Position numbers and translations under genes: made by a program. Under the pieces are notes generated by a model. It made no database searches and was not told where the DNA came from. It saw nothing but the letters and a program-made list of their open reading frames with translations. DNA of 52,473 nucleotides from positions 1 through 52,473 of the forward strand of contig NZ_WOTD01000017.1 in assembly GCF_011516885.1 (NCBI RefSeq), written 5' to 3'. The stretch is from Acetobacter lambici (GTDB lineage Bacteria; Pseudomonadota; Alphaproteobacteria; Acetobacterales; Acetobacteraceae). This document shows, in pieces, positions 42,487-52,367 of this stretch (within the stretch, counting starts at the first letter, position 1; each line of letters opens with the position of its first letter).

Positions 42487-43074
42487 ATGAAGCAGAGACT
42501 TTTTGGTGTGGCGTCCTGCCTGTTTGTTGCGTCGGCCGCTCTGTTCCTGTCCGCCGCCACGGCGCAGGCGGCTTCCACGCCCCGTTCCCCCTATGCCGCC
42601 AATGATGGTGAAAGCACGCTATGCGTGTCCGGCCCGGTTTATATTATTGATGTGCATGTGGTTGTGACAGTGAACGACGTGGAGCACACAATCAGCACCG
42701 CCGCGTCTGAAGTCTGTTCGGTCAATCCGGCCAATTTTTCCGATGTGGTGGTGCAGGGGCCGCCGCCACAGGCTGGCGCTCCGCTTGAAGTCAGCAAAAA
42801 AGTGGGGGTGGAAGGCACAATCCGCCTGAATGGTCGCACGGCTGTGCTGGAAACCAACGTTTACCTGCCAACCAAAGGTGGTAACGCTGCCCAGTGCGCC
42901 AACAGCCAACCCGGAGATGGAGGAGGTGCATGCAAGAGCAGTTCCCTCGGGGTCAACCTGTCCAAAACATGGATATTTGCGCGCAATACATGGCGTGATT
43001 TTTATGTAGGGCCGGATGATAACGGCAACCCGGTCAAGGTGCTTGTCCGTCTGTCCGATGGGCCGGTGAACTAA
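42487..43074 (+). CDS. Secreted four-cysteine protein, function unknown
   Basis: A 195-residue protein from the ATG at 42487 (GTG codons at 42481 and 42484 are alternatives). A clear Sec signal peptide ends at AATAQAAS (about residue 28). The mature part has four Cys, in STLCVSG, SEVCSVN, AAQCANS and GACKSSS, suggesting two disulfides. It ends with a Trp/Tyr-rich strand, KTWIFARNTWRDFYVGPDD. No family recognised. It stands 42 nt before the photolyase gene and may be transcribed with it. Confidence 0.6.
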   Translation: MKQRLFGVASCLFVASAALFLSAATAQAASTPRSPYAANDGESTLCVSGPVYIIDVHVVVTVNDVEHTISTAASEVCSVNPANFSDVVVQGPPPQAGAPLEVSKKVGVEGTIRLNGRTAVLETNVYLPTKGGNAAQCANSQPGDGGGACKSSSLGVNLSKTWIFARNTWRDFYVGPDDNGNPVKVLVRLSDGPVN

Positions 43075-43115
43075 CGCGCTGAGCGGGTGCGTAATACAAA
43101 CAGACGGGTGCTGAC

Positions 43116-44531
43116 ATGACCAGTCCTCCCCCCGTTCTGGTCTGGTTCCGTGATGACCTGCGACTGGCCGACAACCTTGCCCTGACCAATGCCGTCCGCA
43201 GCGGTCAGCCGCTTATGTGCGTGTATGTGCGGCCTGCCGGTCCGGCCTGCACAACCGCGCTGGACTGGTGGCGGCTCCAGAGCGTTCAAGCACTGGATCA
43301 GGCCCTGTGTGCGCGTGGTGGCCGCCTGCATGTGTTTGCGGCCCATGCGGAGCAGCTTGTGCCCGAACTGGTGCGCTACAGCGGATGCACGCAGGTGTTC
43401 TGGAACCGCCGTTACGACCCGGCAGGCAAAGCCACGGATACCCAGATCAAGGCCCAGCTTAAACAGATGGGCGTGGAGGTACACAGCACCCCCGGCAATT
43501 TGCTGCATGAGCCGTGGACCGTGCGGAGCAAAACCGGGCAGCCTTTTCAGGTTTTTGGCGCGTTCTGGCGGGCGGCCTGTGCTGCGGCTCATTACCCGGC
43601 ACCTCTGGCGGCACCGGCGGGTATGGTGTTTGCCCCCTGTACGGCCCAGCCCGCAGCACAGGTTCTACCCGATGTGGAGGTCGGGGAGCTGCCGTGCTGG
43701 GCAAAAGCCATGCAGCCCTACCATGCTTTTACGGAGCAGGATGCGCACGCCCAGTTGCAGGACTTTATTGCCCACGCCCTGCAAACCTACACGCAGGACA
43801 GGGATTTTCCCGATAAAGACGCAACATCCGAACTCTCGCCCTTTTTGCGCACGGGGCAGATTACACCGGGGCAGATATGGCATGCCGTGGCAGCAGCGGG
43901 CGTGCAGGGTGGGGGTGTTAAATTCCTGTCCGAAATCGGATGGCGGGAATTTGCATGGTCCTTGTTGTGGGAACATCCGGACCTGAACACACGCAACCTC
44001 AAGCCCGAGTTTGACACAATGCCCTGGCGGGTTGACCCCAAAGGGCTGGCGCGCTGGCAGCAGGGGCGCACAGGCTACCCGTTGGTGGATGCAGGCATGC
44101 GCCAGCTCTGGCAGACGGGGCTTATGCACAACAGGGTGCGCATGGTGGTGGCGTCTTTTCTGGTCAAACACCTGCTGATCGACTGGCGCGAGGGCGAGCG
44201 CTGGTTTGCCCACACTCTGGTGGATTACGACCCGGCCAGTAACCCCATGAACTGGCAGTGGAATGCGGGCACGGGGGTGGAATCCGCACCTTTTTTCCGG
44301 ATTATGAACCCCATCCTGCAATCACAGAAGTTCGACCCCGATGGGGCCTATATCCGCACATGGGTGCCAGAGTTGGCGGGGCTGTCTGGCCCGGACATTC
44401 ACACCCCATGGCAGGCGAGCCTGTTGCAGCCGACTGGCTACCCCAGCCCTATTGTGGAACACACGGTTGCGCGCGCGCGGGCTCTGGCTGCATGGAAAGC
44501 GCAAAAAAATGGTGGGGAAACCGGGGCATAG
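43116..44531 (+). CDS. phrB: Deoxyribodipyrimidine photolyase
   Basis: A 471-residue class I photolyase that repairs cyclobutane pyrimidine dimers using blue light and FADH-. The N-terminal antenna domain opens PVLVWFRDDLRLADNLAL. The FAD domain contains LSPFLRTGQITPGQIW, FLSEIGWREFAWSLLWE, TGYPLVDAGMRQLWQTG, HNRVRMVVASFLVKHLLIDW and DYDPASNPMNWQWNAGTG. These match the family closely. The second chromophore (folate or deazaflavin) is not decided by eye. Confidence 0.95.
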   Translation: MTSPPPVLVWFRDDLRLADNLALTNAVRSGQPLMCVYVRPAGPACTTALDWWRLQSVQALDQALCARGGRLHVFAAHAEQLVPELVRYSGCTQVFWNRRYDPAGKATDTQIKAQLKQMGVEVHSTPGNLLHEPWTVRSKTGQPFQVFGAFWRAACAAAHYPAPLAAPAGMVFAPCTAQPAAQVLPDVEVGELPCWAKAMQPYHAFTEQDAHAQLQDFIAHALQTYTQDRDFPDKDATSELSPFLRTGQITPGQIWHAVAAAGVQGGGVKFLSEIGWREFAWSLLWEHPDLNTRNLKPEFDTMPWRVDPKGLARWQQGRTGYPLVDAGMRQLWQTGLMHNRVRMVVASFLVKHLLIDWREGERWFAHTLVDYDPASNPMNWQWNAGTGVESAPFFRIMNPILQSQKFDPDGAYIRTWVPELAGLSGPDIHTPWQASLLQPTGYPSPIVEHTVARARALAAWKAQKNGGETGA

Positions 44532-44593
44532 GCCGGGGCTTGCCAGGGTATGCCTTGTGCGGAGGGGGCAAACCTGTACCAGAAGGTAAGCAA

Positions 44594-44677
44594 ATGCCTG
44601 ATTTTTTTGAAAATTTGGAGAAGAAATCAATTTTTTTGACGGGTATCAAAGCTAACGGCTGCGGTTTGCGTTTGTAA
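44594..44677 (+). CDS. Possible 27-residue leader peptide upstream of the SDR gene
   Basis: An ATG at 44594, preceded by AGAAGG at good distance, opens a 27-codon frame rich in Phe, Lys and Leu codons (begins MPDFFENLEKK) that ends 32 nt before the SDR start. The surrounding 178 nt are AT-rich and otherwise empty. It could be a chance frame or a small regulatory peptide; I see no attenuator hairpin. Confidence 0.25.
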   Translation: MPDFFENLEKKSIFLTGIKANGCGLRL

Positions 44678-44709
44678 TTACAGGACAGAACAAACATGGA
44701 AGCAAAAAT

Positions 44710-45471
44710 ATGACCCGCGTTGCAGGAAAAGTAGCCATTGTTACAGGGGCAGCCAATGGTATTGGCAAGGCCACGGCAATTTTGCTGGCCAAGGAAGGCG
44801 CCAAGGTTGTTGTGGCCGATCTGCAGGAAGAGGCCGGACAGAACACGGTTGCCGAGATCAAGGCCGCCGGGGGGGATGCCCTGTTTGTCAAACTCAACGT
44901 GACACAGGAAGCAGACTGGCAGAACGCCGTAGCCGCGGCGGAAAAGACCTTTGGCAAGCTTGATGTTGCGGTCAACAATGCCGGTATTGCTTATAATGGC
45001 ACAGTGGAAAGCACCAGTCTGGAAGACTGGCAGCGTGTGCAGTCCATTAACCTCAGCAGCGTGTTTCTGGGCACCAAATACGCGGTTGAAGCCATGAAAA
45101 AAGTCGGCAGTGGCTCCATTATCAACCTCTCTTCCATAGAAGGGCTGGTCGGGGACCCCACACTGGCCGCCTATAACGCCAGTAAGGGCGGTGTGCGCCT
45201 GTTCACCAAATCCGCGGCACTGCATTGTGCCAAGTCGGGCTACAAGATCCGGGTCAACTCCGTGCATCCGGGCTATATCTGGACCCCCATGGTGCAGGGC
45301 CTGACCAAGGATGCGGCAGAGGCACGGCAGAAGCTGGTGGACCTGCACCCGCTGGGCCATCTGGGGGAACCGAACGATATTGCTTACGGTATTCTGTATC
45401 TGGCGTCTGACGAATCCAAGTTCATGACCGGCAGCGAACTGGTGATTGATGGTGGTTACACCGCGCAGTAA
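44710..45471 (+). CDS. Short-chain dehydrogenase/reductase (SDR)
   Basis: A 253-residue classical SDR. The cofactor motif TGAANGIG (residues 13-20) is followed by Asp at the end of the second strand (VVVADLQ), which favours NAD(H). VNNAGIA, the catalytic Ser in INLSSIEG, and the YNASK active site are all present, and the C-terminus ends LVIDGGYTAQ. Homologues oxidise or reduce secondary alcohols, cyclic diols or ketones, and the substrate is not evident. It is followed by a strong bidirectional terminator. Confidence 0.93.
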   Translation: MTRVAGKVAIVTGAANGIGKATAILLAKEGAKVVVADLQEEAGQNTVAEIKAAGGDALFVKLNVTQEADWQNAVAAAEKTFGKLDVAVNNAGIAYNGTVESTSLEDWQRVQSINLSSVFLGTKYAVEAMKKVGSGSIINLSSIEGLVGDPTLAAYNASKGGVRLFTKSAALHCAKSGYKIRVNSVHPGYIWTPMVQGLTKDAAEARQKLVDLHPLGHLGEPNDIAYGILYLASDESKFMTGSELVIDGGYTAQ

Positions 45472-45484
45472 GCGTTGCAGTCGG

Positions 45485-45507
45485 CCCCGGCATGGTACGT
45501 GCCGGGG
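45485..45507 (+). repeat. Inverted repeat after the SDR gene
   Basis: CCCCGGCA (45485-45492) pairs with TGCCGGGG (45500-45507) just after the SDR stop codon and ahead of the main terminator. It has no T-run and is probably part of the 3' end structure. Confidence 0.45.
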
Positions 45508-45516
45508 TAGCGTTAC

Positions 45517-45555
45517 AAAAAAAGCCTCCCGCAGAATGGTGCGGGAGGCTTTTTT
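45517..45555. terminator. Bidirectional intrinsic terminator
   Basis: A-run at 45517-45523, GCCTCCCGCA (45524-45533), loop GAATGG, TGCGGGAGGC (45540-45549), then six T (45550-45555). It is a textbook terminator in both directions and separates the converging SDR and cytochrome c genes. Confidence 0.93.
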
Positions 45556-45585
45556 ACGTTCTGGCCCGGTGAGTGGGGGCGGGGC

Positions 45586-46056
45586 TTATGGCAGCGGGTG
45601 GGCTGCGTTCAGCGTGTTGCGCTCTTCCAGAACCTGACCCGGCTGCAAGGGCGTTGCGCGTGCGCTCTTGACCTCATCCGCCGTAAAGGCCGGGGCCGAG
45701 GCATCGCCCGACAGGGCGGAAACATAGGTGAGCAGGGCGGCAAGGTCTTCGTCCGACATGGCGGCCATGGAGGGCATGTAGCCCATGTAGGACATGCCGC
45801 CCGCCTTCAGGCTACCAGCCAGTCCGTTGAGCAGGACGTGCATGACGTAGGTTTTGCCCTCGGGGGTTGTGGCAATCTGGTTGATACGCCCTTTAAGCGG
45901 AGGGAACTGCCCGGGCACGCCGCCGCCGGTGCTCTGGTGGCACATGGCGCAGTGTGTTGCGAACAGTTGCGCACCATCGGCTGCTGCGTGTGCATTCCCT
46001 GCCAGGCCAGACAGGCCCGCAGTCGCTGCCAGCACAGCCAGAATGGTTTTTTTCAT
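45586..46056 (-). CDS. Periplasmic c-type cytochrome
   Basis: A 156-residue monohaem cytochrome c. The Sec signal peptide ends at GNAHAAA (about residue 26). The haem-binding C-x-x-C-H is CAMCH, and a likely axial Met is in MGYMPSMAAM, followed by the terminal helix DEDLAALLTYVSAL. It would carry electrons in the periplasm, perhaps between membrane dehydrogenases and an oxidase; the partner is not encoded nearby. The start at 46054-46056 is set by AGGAG 5 nt upstream, and a good promoter precedes it. Confidence 0.92.
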   Translation of the reverse strand: MKKTILAVLAATAGLSGLAGNAHAAADGAQLFATHCAMCHQSTGGGVPGQFPPLKGRINQIATTPEGKTYVMHVLLNGLAGSLKAGGMSYMGYMPSMAAMSDEDLAALLTYVSALSGDASAPAFTADEVKSARATPLQPGQVLEERNTLNAAHPLP

Positions 46057-46091
46057 GAAAAGCTCCTGCTTAATCGTTCGGTTTGGCAACA

Positions 46092-46119
46092 ATTATACAC
46101 GGCTTTGGCAGTACCTCAA
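46092..46119 (-). promoter_or_regulatory. Sigma-70 promoter of the cytochrome c gene
   Basis: Reading the minus strand, TTGAGG (46119-46114) and a perfect TATAAT (46097-46092) are 16 nt apart, about 36 nt before the ATG of the cytochrome gene. Confidence 0.65.
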
Positions 46120-46200
46120 CTCCCCTTGAGCGCAGGCCCGCATATGGGTGGGGCAGAGGATAAAGTTGCCGTCCGGCTGGCTTCCTGTCATTCAGGCGTC

Positions 46201-47316
46201 ATGACGAAAGACAAGGACTTTGAGATTTTTCTGGCTACCGTGCCGGGGCTGGAATCCGTGTTGTGCGCGGAGGTGCGGCTTAAGGGGTTCAAACAGCCCG
46301 TGGCCGTGCCCGGCGGGGTGGTTATTCGCGGTGGCTGGCCAGAGGTCTGGCGTGCCAATCTGTGGGTGCGCGGGACCAGCCGGGTCCTTGCCCGCATTGC
46401 GTCTTTTCCCGTGGTGCATCTTTCCCAACTCGACAAGCGCGCATGCCGCGTACCTTGGGGGGATATCCTGCGGCCGGATGTGGCTTTTCGGGTGGAGGCA
46501 AGCTGCACGGCCTCACGCGTGTACCATGCCGGGGCTGCGGCCGAGCGTATTGGCAAGGCCATTACCCAAACGCTGGGTGCCACGCAGGCGGAGGATGCCC
46601 CCGTGCTGGTGCGTGCGCGCATTGAGCAGAATATTTGCACCCTGAGCGTGGATACATCGGGCGACCTGCTGCACCGGCGTGGTTACAAACAGGCCATTAA
46701 CCGCGCCCCATTGCGTGAGACAATGGCTGCTCTGTTCCTGCGCCAGTGTGGCTATAACGGGCAGGAGCCTGTGCTGGACCCCATGTGTGGTTCCGGCACG
46801 TTTGTGATTGAGGCGGCCGAAATAGCGGCCCGCCTTAACCCCGGCCGTGCCCGCCATTTTGCGTTTGAACTGCTGGCTACGTTTGATGCACAGGCGTGGC
46901 AGACCATGCGTGCAGTCAAAAGTGAGCGCACGCCACAGGTCCGCTTTTACGGGAGCGACCGGGACGAAGGGGCCATAACCATGAGCCGCGCCAACGCTGA
47001 GCGTGCGGGTGTGCAGGACTACGTGACCTTCACGCAGGGCACAATCAGCGAGTTGCGGCCACCACCGGGGCCCGCGGGGCTGGTGATCGCCAATCCCCCC
47101 TATGGCACCCGTATAGGGGACAAACAGAGCCTGATCCTCCTTTACCGTGCGTTGGGGCAGACCGTGCTGACCCATTTTACCGGCTGGCGCGTGGGTATTG
47201 TCACCACCGAGGTCAAGCTGGCCCATGCAACCGGCCTGCCGTTTTTGCCGCCAGAAGCGCCGGTGCCCCATGGTGGGTTGCGTGTTTCGCTGTATCAGAC
47301 CGCGCCGCTGCCATAG
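46201..47316 (+). CDS. THUMP-domain RNA methyltransferase (RlmL-like)
   Basis: A 371-residue protein: an N-terminal ferredoxin-like plus THUMP RNA-binding region (about 1-155, beginning FEIFLATVPGLESVLCAEV) and a Rossmann methyltransferase domain. The latter has DPMCGSGTFVIEAAEIA for S-adenosylmethionine and NPPYGTRIGD as the catalytic motif. It corresponds to the N-terminal half of E. coli RlmKL, which methylates G2445 of 23S rRNA, and lacks the RlmK half. The start at 46201 is chosen because upstream codons in frame are antisense to the cytochrome gene. Confidence 0.9.
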   Translation: MTKDKDFEIFLATVPGLESVLCAEVRLKGFKQPVAVPGGVVIRGGWPEVWRANLWVRGTSRVLARIASFPVVHLSQLDKRACRVPWGDILRPDVAFRVEASCTASRVYHAGAAAERIGKAITQTLGATQAEDAPVLVRARIEQNICTLSVDTSGDLLHRRGYKQAINRAPLRETMAALFLRQCGYNGQEPVLDPMCGSGTFVIEAAEIAARLNPGRARHFAFELLATFDAQAWQTMRAVKSERTPQVRFYGSDRDEGAITMSRANAERAGVQDYVTFTQGTISELRPPPGPAGLVIANPPYGTRIGDKQSLILLYRALGQTVLTHFTGWRVGIVTTEVKLAHATGLPFLPPEAPVPHGGLRVSLYQTAPLP

Positions 47317-47453
47317 AGGCAGCAGGCTGGCGCGCAGGCTGGCACAGGCACCGTGGCATGCCGGGCATGCCGCACTCCCTCTTTATTTCGCTCTGCCTGC
47401 TTTATAAGAAGAGGGCTGATCAGCAGATATGTTCAGGTTGAGGTGCCAAAAGA

Positions 47454-47966
47454 ATGAGCGTGACGTGGGGTGACTTTCAGGCCGTTGTGCAGTTATCGGC
47501 CGGTCTTAACGTGGCTATTCTCAGCTTTGTGGATATCAGCCTGCCCGCCATCAAGGAGCGGCGTCGGGTTTTTGCCAAAGCGCGGCAGGAGCTCGATATC
47601 CATCGTAAAAACCCACACAAACGCACCGAAGCCGAAATTAAGGAACACACGGCAGCAGTGGACGAGGTGGACCGCAAACTGTTTGACCTGTGGCGTGAGA
47701 CATCAGCCTTTGAAAGTATTGAGGACTCCTTGCTCAAATCAACCGGAGTGCTCGGCTTTTGTGGCGCGGTGCTGAGCATTGGCCTGCTGTGGTACTCCGC
47801 CCTGCATTATGATGCACCCATCCTGTTTACCGGTGAGTTGCTGACCGTTATCTCGTTCGGCTCCCTTCTGGGGGCGTTTTTGATCAATTACTTCACCGCA
47901 TCCAAGGCGTCCCAGTATGCCAAACGGTGCAACGATCTGCGCACCCACATGCGCTTGCATCTTTAG
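47454..47966 (+). CDS. Small membrane protein with coiled-coil region, function unknown
   Basis: A 170-residue protein. A hydrophobic N-terminal helix (FQAVVQLSAGLNVAILSFVD) is followed by a highly charged helical stretch (about 30-95) likely to form a coiled coil. Two C-terminal transmembrane helices close it (about 100-120 and 125-150, LLTVISFGSLLGAFLINYF). GAGGTG precedes the ATG. I do not recognise the family. It stands alone between the methyltransferase and the autotransporter terminator. Confidence 0.6.
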   Translation: MSVTWGDFQAVVQLSAGLNVAILSFVDISLPAIKERRRVFAKARQELDIHRKNPHKRTEAEIKEHTAAVDEVDRKLFDLWRETSAFESIEDSLLKSTGVLGFCGAVLSIGLLWYSALHYDAPILFTGELLTVISFGSLLGAFLINYFTASKASQYAKRCNDLRTHMRLHL

Positions 47967-47991
47967 ACACCTTAACTTGAAACAATAGTGC

Positions 47992-48025
47992 TCCACCCCG
48001 GACCTTTTTGTAGGTCAGGGGTGGA
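47992..48025. terminator. Hairpin terminator between convergent genes
   Basis: TCCACCCC (47992-47999) and GACCT (48001-48005) pair with AGGTC (48012-48016) and GGGGTGGA (48018-48025), one mismatch, around a TTTTGT loop. It lies between the small membrane protein and the autotransporter 3' end. Confidence 0.6.
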
Positions 48026-48030
48026 TTACT

Positions 48031-51000
48031 TTAGAACTTCCACTGCATATCGGCTTTGATGCTGCTTTCAACAGACTGGTTGCCATACTGGCCAGTATAG
48101 GAAAGCCCGATTTTTATGCGGTCGGTCAGTCTGGCCGTCAGCCCCGCATCCAGCACTGCGGCATTGACCGAAAGTGGCACCCCCGCAATATCCATGGACC
48201 CGTTGCCCCCTGCGGAAAACACCATATGCGTTGTGGGTGTCGCCAGCCCGAATGTATGCCGGTATGCCACGGAACCATGCGGAATCAACAGCAGCTTTCC
48301 CGCATGGAAGGCGGAGGATGCCTTGACCCCAAAGGTGGAAAAAGTCATTCCCGTATCCGTCCCATGCCCGTGGAGTGCCGCAGCCCCACCCTGTTCATGG
48401 TAGCCATTGGTGTGCAGGTTCACATACGCCACATTGGCAAAGGGTTCGGCTATGGCCTGCCCTACATGGAGCCGGTAGCCCAACTCGCCAAACCCCTGCG
48501 CGGTGCCTGCCAGATAGCTGCTGGAAAGACGGTCCGCGTAACCGGGAAAAGCAACATTGCGTTGCATGCTCAGCATGTTCCACGTATAGGCAGCCCCCAG
48601 TTTGAGGTTTAATGCACCCCAGTGCGTTCCCGCGTACCCACCAACGCTGACATTATTGCTATGCCCCGATGAATTGCGTCCGCTCTGCACATCAAACATG
48701 GAGCGGCCATAGCTGAGCACGCCGCCAATGCGCCATGTGTTGTCTTTTATGGGCGTATCCACCCCCATAATAAAACCGGTTGAGGAGTGGTGCAGTGCGG
48801 CGGCATTGCCATCGCCCCCGTTATGGCCAAGGCTGCCATAGGCCTGCCCCCACAGAACAGCCTGCTGATCAAGGCAACCTTCGTCCTTACGCCCGGTTTT
48901 GAGCGATGCTGTGTGCAGGGTGCCGTCTACATGTCCGCTGCCACATTCGGCTGTATCAAGCCGGTCCATGACCGCTTGGCGCACAAACAGACTATCCTGA
49001 ACAAGTGCAGTGCGGGCGGAGGCATGCACCTCCCCCGAGAGCGTGTTCATACCCCTGCGCGCCTCTGCCGGGTTTAACAGTCCCATAGCCCCGACAATGG
49101 CGTTGTCTTGTGGCATGCGGTCCAGCATCTGCGCGGTTTCGCGCTCATTGCGGCTATTGGTGACGGAGGCAAAGGCCATGCTGTTGCGCGCCAGAAGCAC
49201 ATCAAGGTCATTCCCGTTATAGAACAGCGATGGGGTGATAAAAGTGTAAGGGCTGGTCAGGTCAGTTTGCAAGGATTGGGTCTTTTGCGTAAACCCGCTA
49301 CCAGTTGTCATAATGGTATAATATTCATTCAGTTTTAGCTGAATGGAGGGTGTAACATTCAACACCACCGTGCCAGAAAGTGCCGCACTCCCCGTAACGT
49401 TGATCGTATTGGATTGTAACTGCTGGTACTGCGAGCCCTGAAGGGTCATTGTTTTGCCAGAGAATTGGTCCGTGCCGTCCAGCGTAAGGGTGGAGTTCTG
49501 GTTTGTCTGCAAATTGCCCTGAACGGTCACACTGTTCTGCACACCGGGGGCGGCAAGGGTGCCACCTTGCTCAACAACGGTGTTCCCTACAAATCCGGAG
49601 CCGGTCAGGGTGCCACCATCTCCGATTATCACGGTTGAGCTGGCAATGGAGCCGTCCACTTCCAGCGTGCCCTGGGTTACGTTGGTATCCCCCGTGTAAG
49701 TATTGTTGGCACTGAGTATTGTTGTGCCAGAACCATTCTGGGTCAGACCGCCTGTGCCATCTATGCTTTGTGCCAGCGTAAACGTGCCGCTGTGGTCTAT
49801 GGCGAGCGTGGCGTTGTTGTGTATGGCTGTGCCCGCCGCAAGGGTCCCCGCCGTGCCGCCATTACCCAACTGCAAGACGCCATCATTAATGGTGGTTGAA
49901 CCCTGATACGTCTGGTCCTTGGTAATGATCAGGGTACCCAGATCAGTTTTGACAAGGGACGTGCCGCCAGAAACCAGTTGGTCATTCAACACGGTATCCA
50001 GCACAGCGGTAATGGAGGCCCCCGTTGTGGTGCCATCCCCCACACGAATGGTGGTGGAGGAACTTGCCGCGTAAAGATCATCCCCCGTAATCTGGTATAT
50101 TTTACCGTCATTATTGGCAAACTGCATGCCGCTGGTAATCACATTGTAGCTCTGGCCGTTGCTTGTGTCCTGCACGGTTACCGTTCCGGCGTTGCCTGCA
50201 TAAACAACAAACTGCCCGTTAACCCACGGGCCATTCACATCCCCTGTTTTATCGGTCCAGTTCAGGTCGCTAGCACCCGTTTGTGCGGTCCATGTGCCCG
50301 AACCACCATCAACGGTCTTGTTGTTCTGGTTACTTGTATTTCCACCATCCCAAAAAGTCAGGCTGCCGTAATTAACAATCAGATTAACCTGATTTGCAAT
50401 GGATGTTTGCAAGGACACGGTCGCGCCGGGGGCTACACTTGTTGTGCCCATGGTCTGGTCTGCAACACCGCTCAATGTTCCACCATATGTGTACAAACGG
50501 TAAAGGCCGGGGTCCAGAGTGTTGTTATGCACATTTGGCCCTGCCGTATTGGGGGTAATATCCAGCGTACCGCCAAGCTGTAAGTCTCCCGCAACCGCTA
50601 CAAGGGAGTTATACGCCCCCCCGGACACATCGGTCTGCCCCAGATAAAAGTTCTGCGATGATCCGCTCGTCAAGGTCAGGTTCTGTGCAATGTTCAGGGT
50701 GCCAACACGGCTTGCAATATCGCCCGGGGTCAGGGTGCCCCCTTGTTCTATGGTTGTATTCCCCCCCAAGGTGCCGGTGCCAGACAGATTGGCGGAGGCG
50801 TTTACCTGTGTATCTCCGGCGGCACTGCTCTGGTCGCCATTAACAGCAAGGGTGCCTGAATTGACCTGAGTTGTTCCGGTATACGTATTATCGCCAGTAA
50901 AAAGCTGTGTCCCCGTTGTATTAATAAGCACACCGCCTGAACCGGAAAGTATGCCGGAATAGGTATTATCTGCCGCAGTCAGGTCCAGCAGACCATTCAA

Positions 51001-52367
51001 GGTTCCGTTGGCCGAACCGTTCAAGGTGCCAATGGTTGTTCCATTTGAGGTAACGGTAAACGTGCCACCATTGGCCAGAAGCTGCCCATCTATGGTGTTG
51101 CCATCCAGTGTCAGAGATCCGGAGGTGTTGGTGACATTGTTCAGGACAGTATTGTTTTTTGCTAATGTCATTATGCCAGCATTGGTTGCACTGCCTATGG
51201 TGCCGCCGTTGACTGTAAGCGTGCCGCCAGAATCATTAACCGCAGCATTACTGATTTTACTATCGGAAAAAGTAGCGGTGCCACTTTTGTTTTCCAGACT
51301 GTTAACCGTAGAACCATTTTGGATGTTCATGACCCCAATGTTGGAGACTGCGCCCTGTATGGTTGCTGAATCCATGTTTAACGTAGTCGAATTGGTAAAA
51401 TTCCCCAAAACTTCAGAGTTTGTAGTCATGTTTGTTGTGCCAGCATTGTTGACGTTCCCCATGATCTGGGAAGAACTGGCCAGATTGAAAGTTGATTGGG
51501 ACGCATTGTCCAAATCCCCTTTTATAACCGAAGAATTGCTGAGAGTCGCTGTGCCTGAGTTTATAAAGGACTGGTCAAAGACCGCGTTACCCGATGCGTC
51601 AATAACTCCCGAATTCGTATTGTTAACCTGCCCACCAACGGTCCCGTTAACACTGAGATGCCCGGTGTTGAGCACGTTCCCATAGACCTCGCCCCCGCTG
51701 GAGATGATGGTCGGGTTGGCTGCATTGGAGTTGTTTGTCAGACTACCTGCAATTGAGCCTGATAAATGTAGAGCGCCACCCGAATTTACGGTGGTGGTGC
51801 CAGTATATGTATTCTGCCCCGAAAAGGTCTGGACCCCGCTGCTGATGGAAATCCCACCAGTCCCGGACATAACACCTGAATAAACAGTATTTGCGGCCCG
51901 GTTGATAGTGAGAGTGCCGCTCAGGGTTCCATTTGCCGTGCCGGACAGGGAATTGACCATCCCATTAATAACATGAAACGTGCCCCCTTTGGCATCCAGG
52001 GTGCCCACAATATAAACTCCCATCCCCGAGAGCGTGAGGGTGCCTGCATTATTTACAACATCCCCCTGCACCATGGCCGCACCGTTCAGGTTGAATATGC
52101 CGGAGTTATCGACCGTGCTACCTATTGTTGAACTGGTTGTAAAATTACCAGTTGCGCGGTTTATAACACCATCAGAAATTGGAGATGATGAAATTTTGGC
52201 AGTGCCAGAATTATCAAAATCTCCGGCAATAGAGCCAGACAGGCTTGAGAATGTGCCACCCTGCTGGTTTGTAACATTCAGGGTGGATGTACCTGCCAGC
52301 GTCATGGAACCGGAGTTTGTAATGTCTCCAGTATTCCCAAATGTACTACGGATTGTTCCCGTGGTAA
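48031..52367 (-). pseudogene. Autotransporter adhesin-type gene, 5' end removed by an insertion sequence
   Basis: The remaining frame codes for over 1,420 residues of a type V autotransporter. The passenger is Gly/Ser/Thr/Asn-rich beta-helix sequence with four passenger-associated repeats (about residues 149-183, 457-490, 783-815 and 852-885 counted from the Met at 52305, each with N-T-Y-T-G-type cores). The C-terminal 290 residues are the beta-barrel, ending in MQWKF with the terminal Phe expected for outer-membrane insertion. No signal peptide is present: the frame runs upstream into an IS end at 52368 and reaches the transposase stop codon. The first in-frame ATG is 52305. The protein cannot be exported from this copy as it stands, so I call it a pseudogene; the lost 5' part may lie beyond the IS. 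Confidence 0.8.
52365..52367. repeat. Probable target-site duplication (TAA)
   Basis: TAA stands directly outside the IS end. Related IS5-group elements duplicate a three-base T-N-A target. The matching copy would be on the far side of the element, outside the window. Confidence 0.4.

Noticed and set aside
48031..52367. CRISPR-like or tandem-repeat array
   Set aside because: The repetition is at the protein level, with degenerate short beta-helix repeats; there are no identical spaced DNA repeats. I saw no CRISPR array anywhere in the window.
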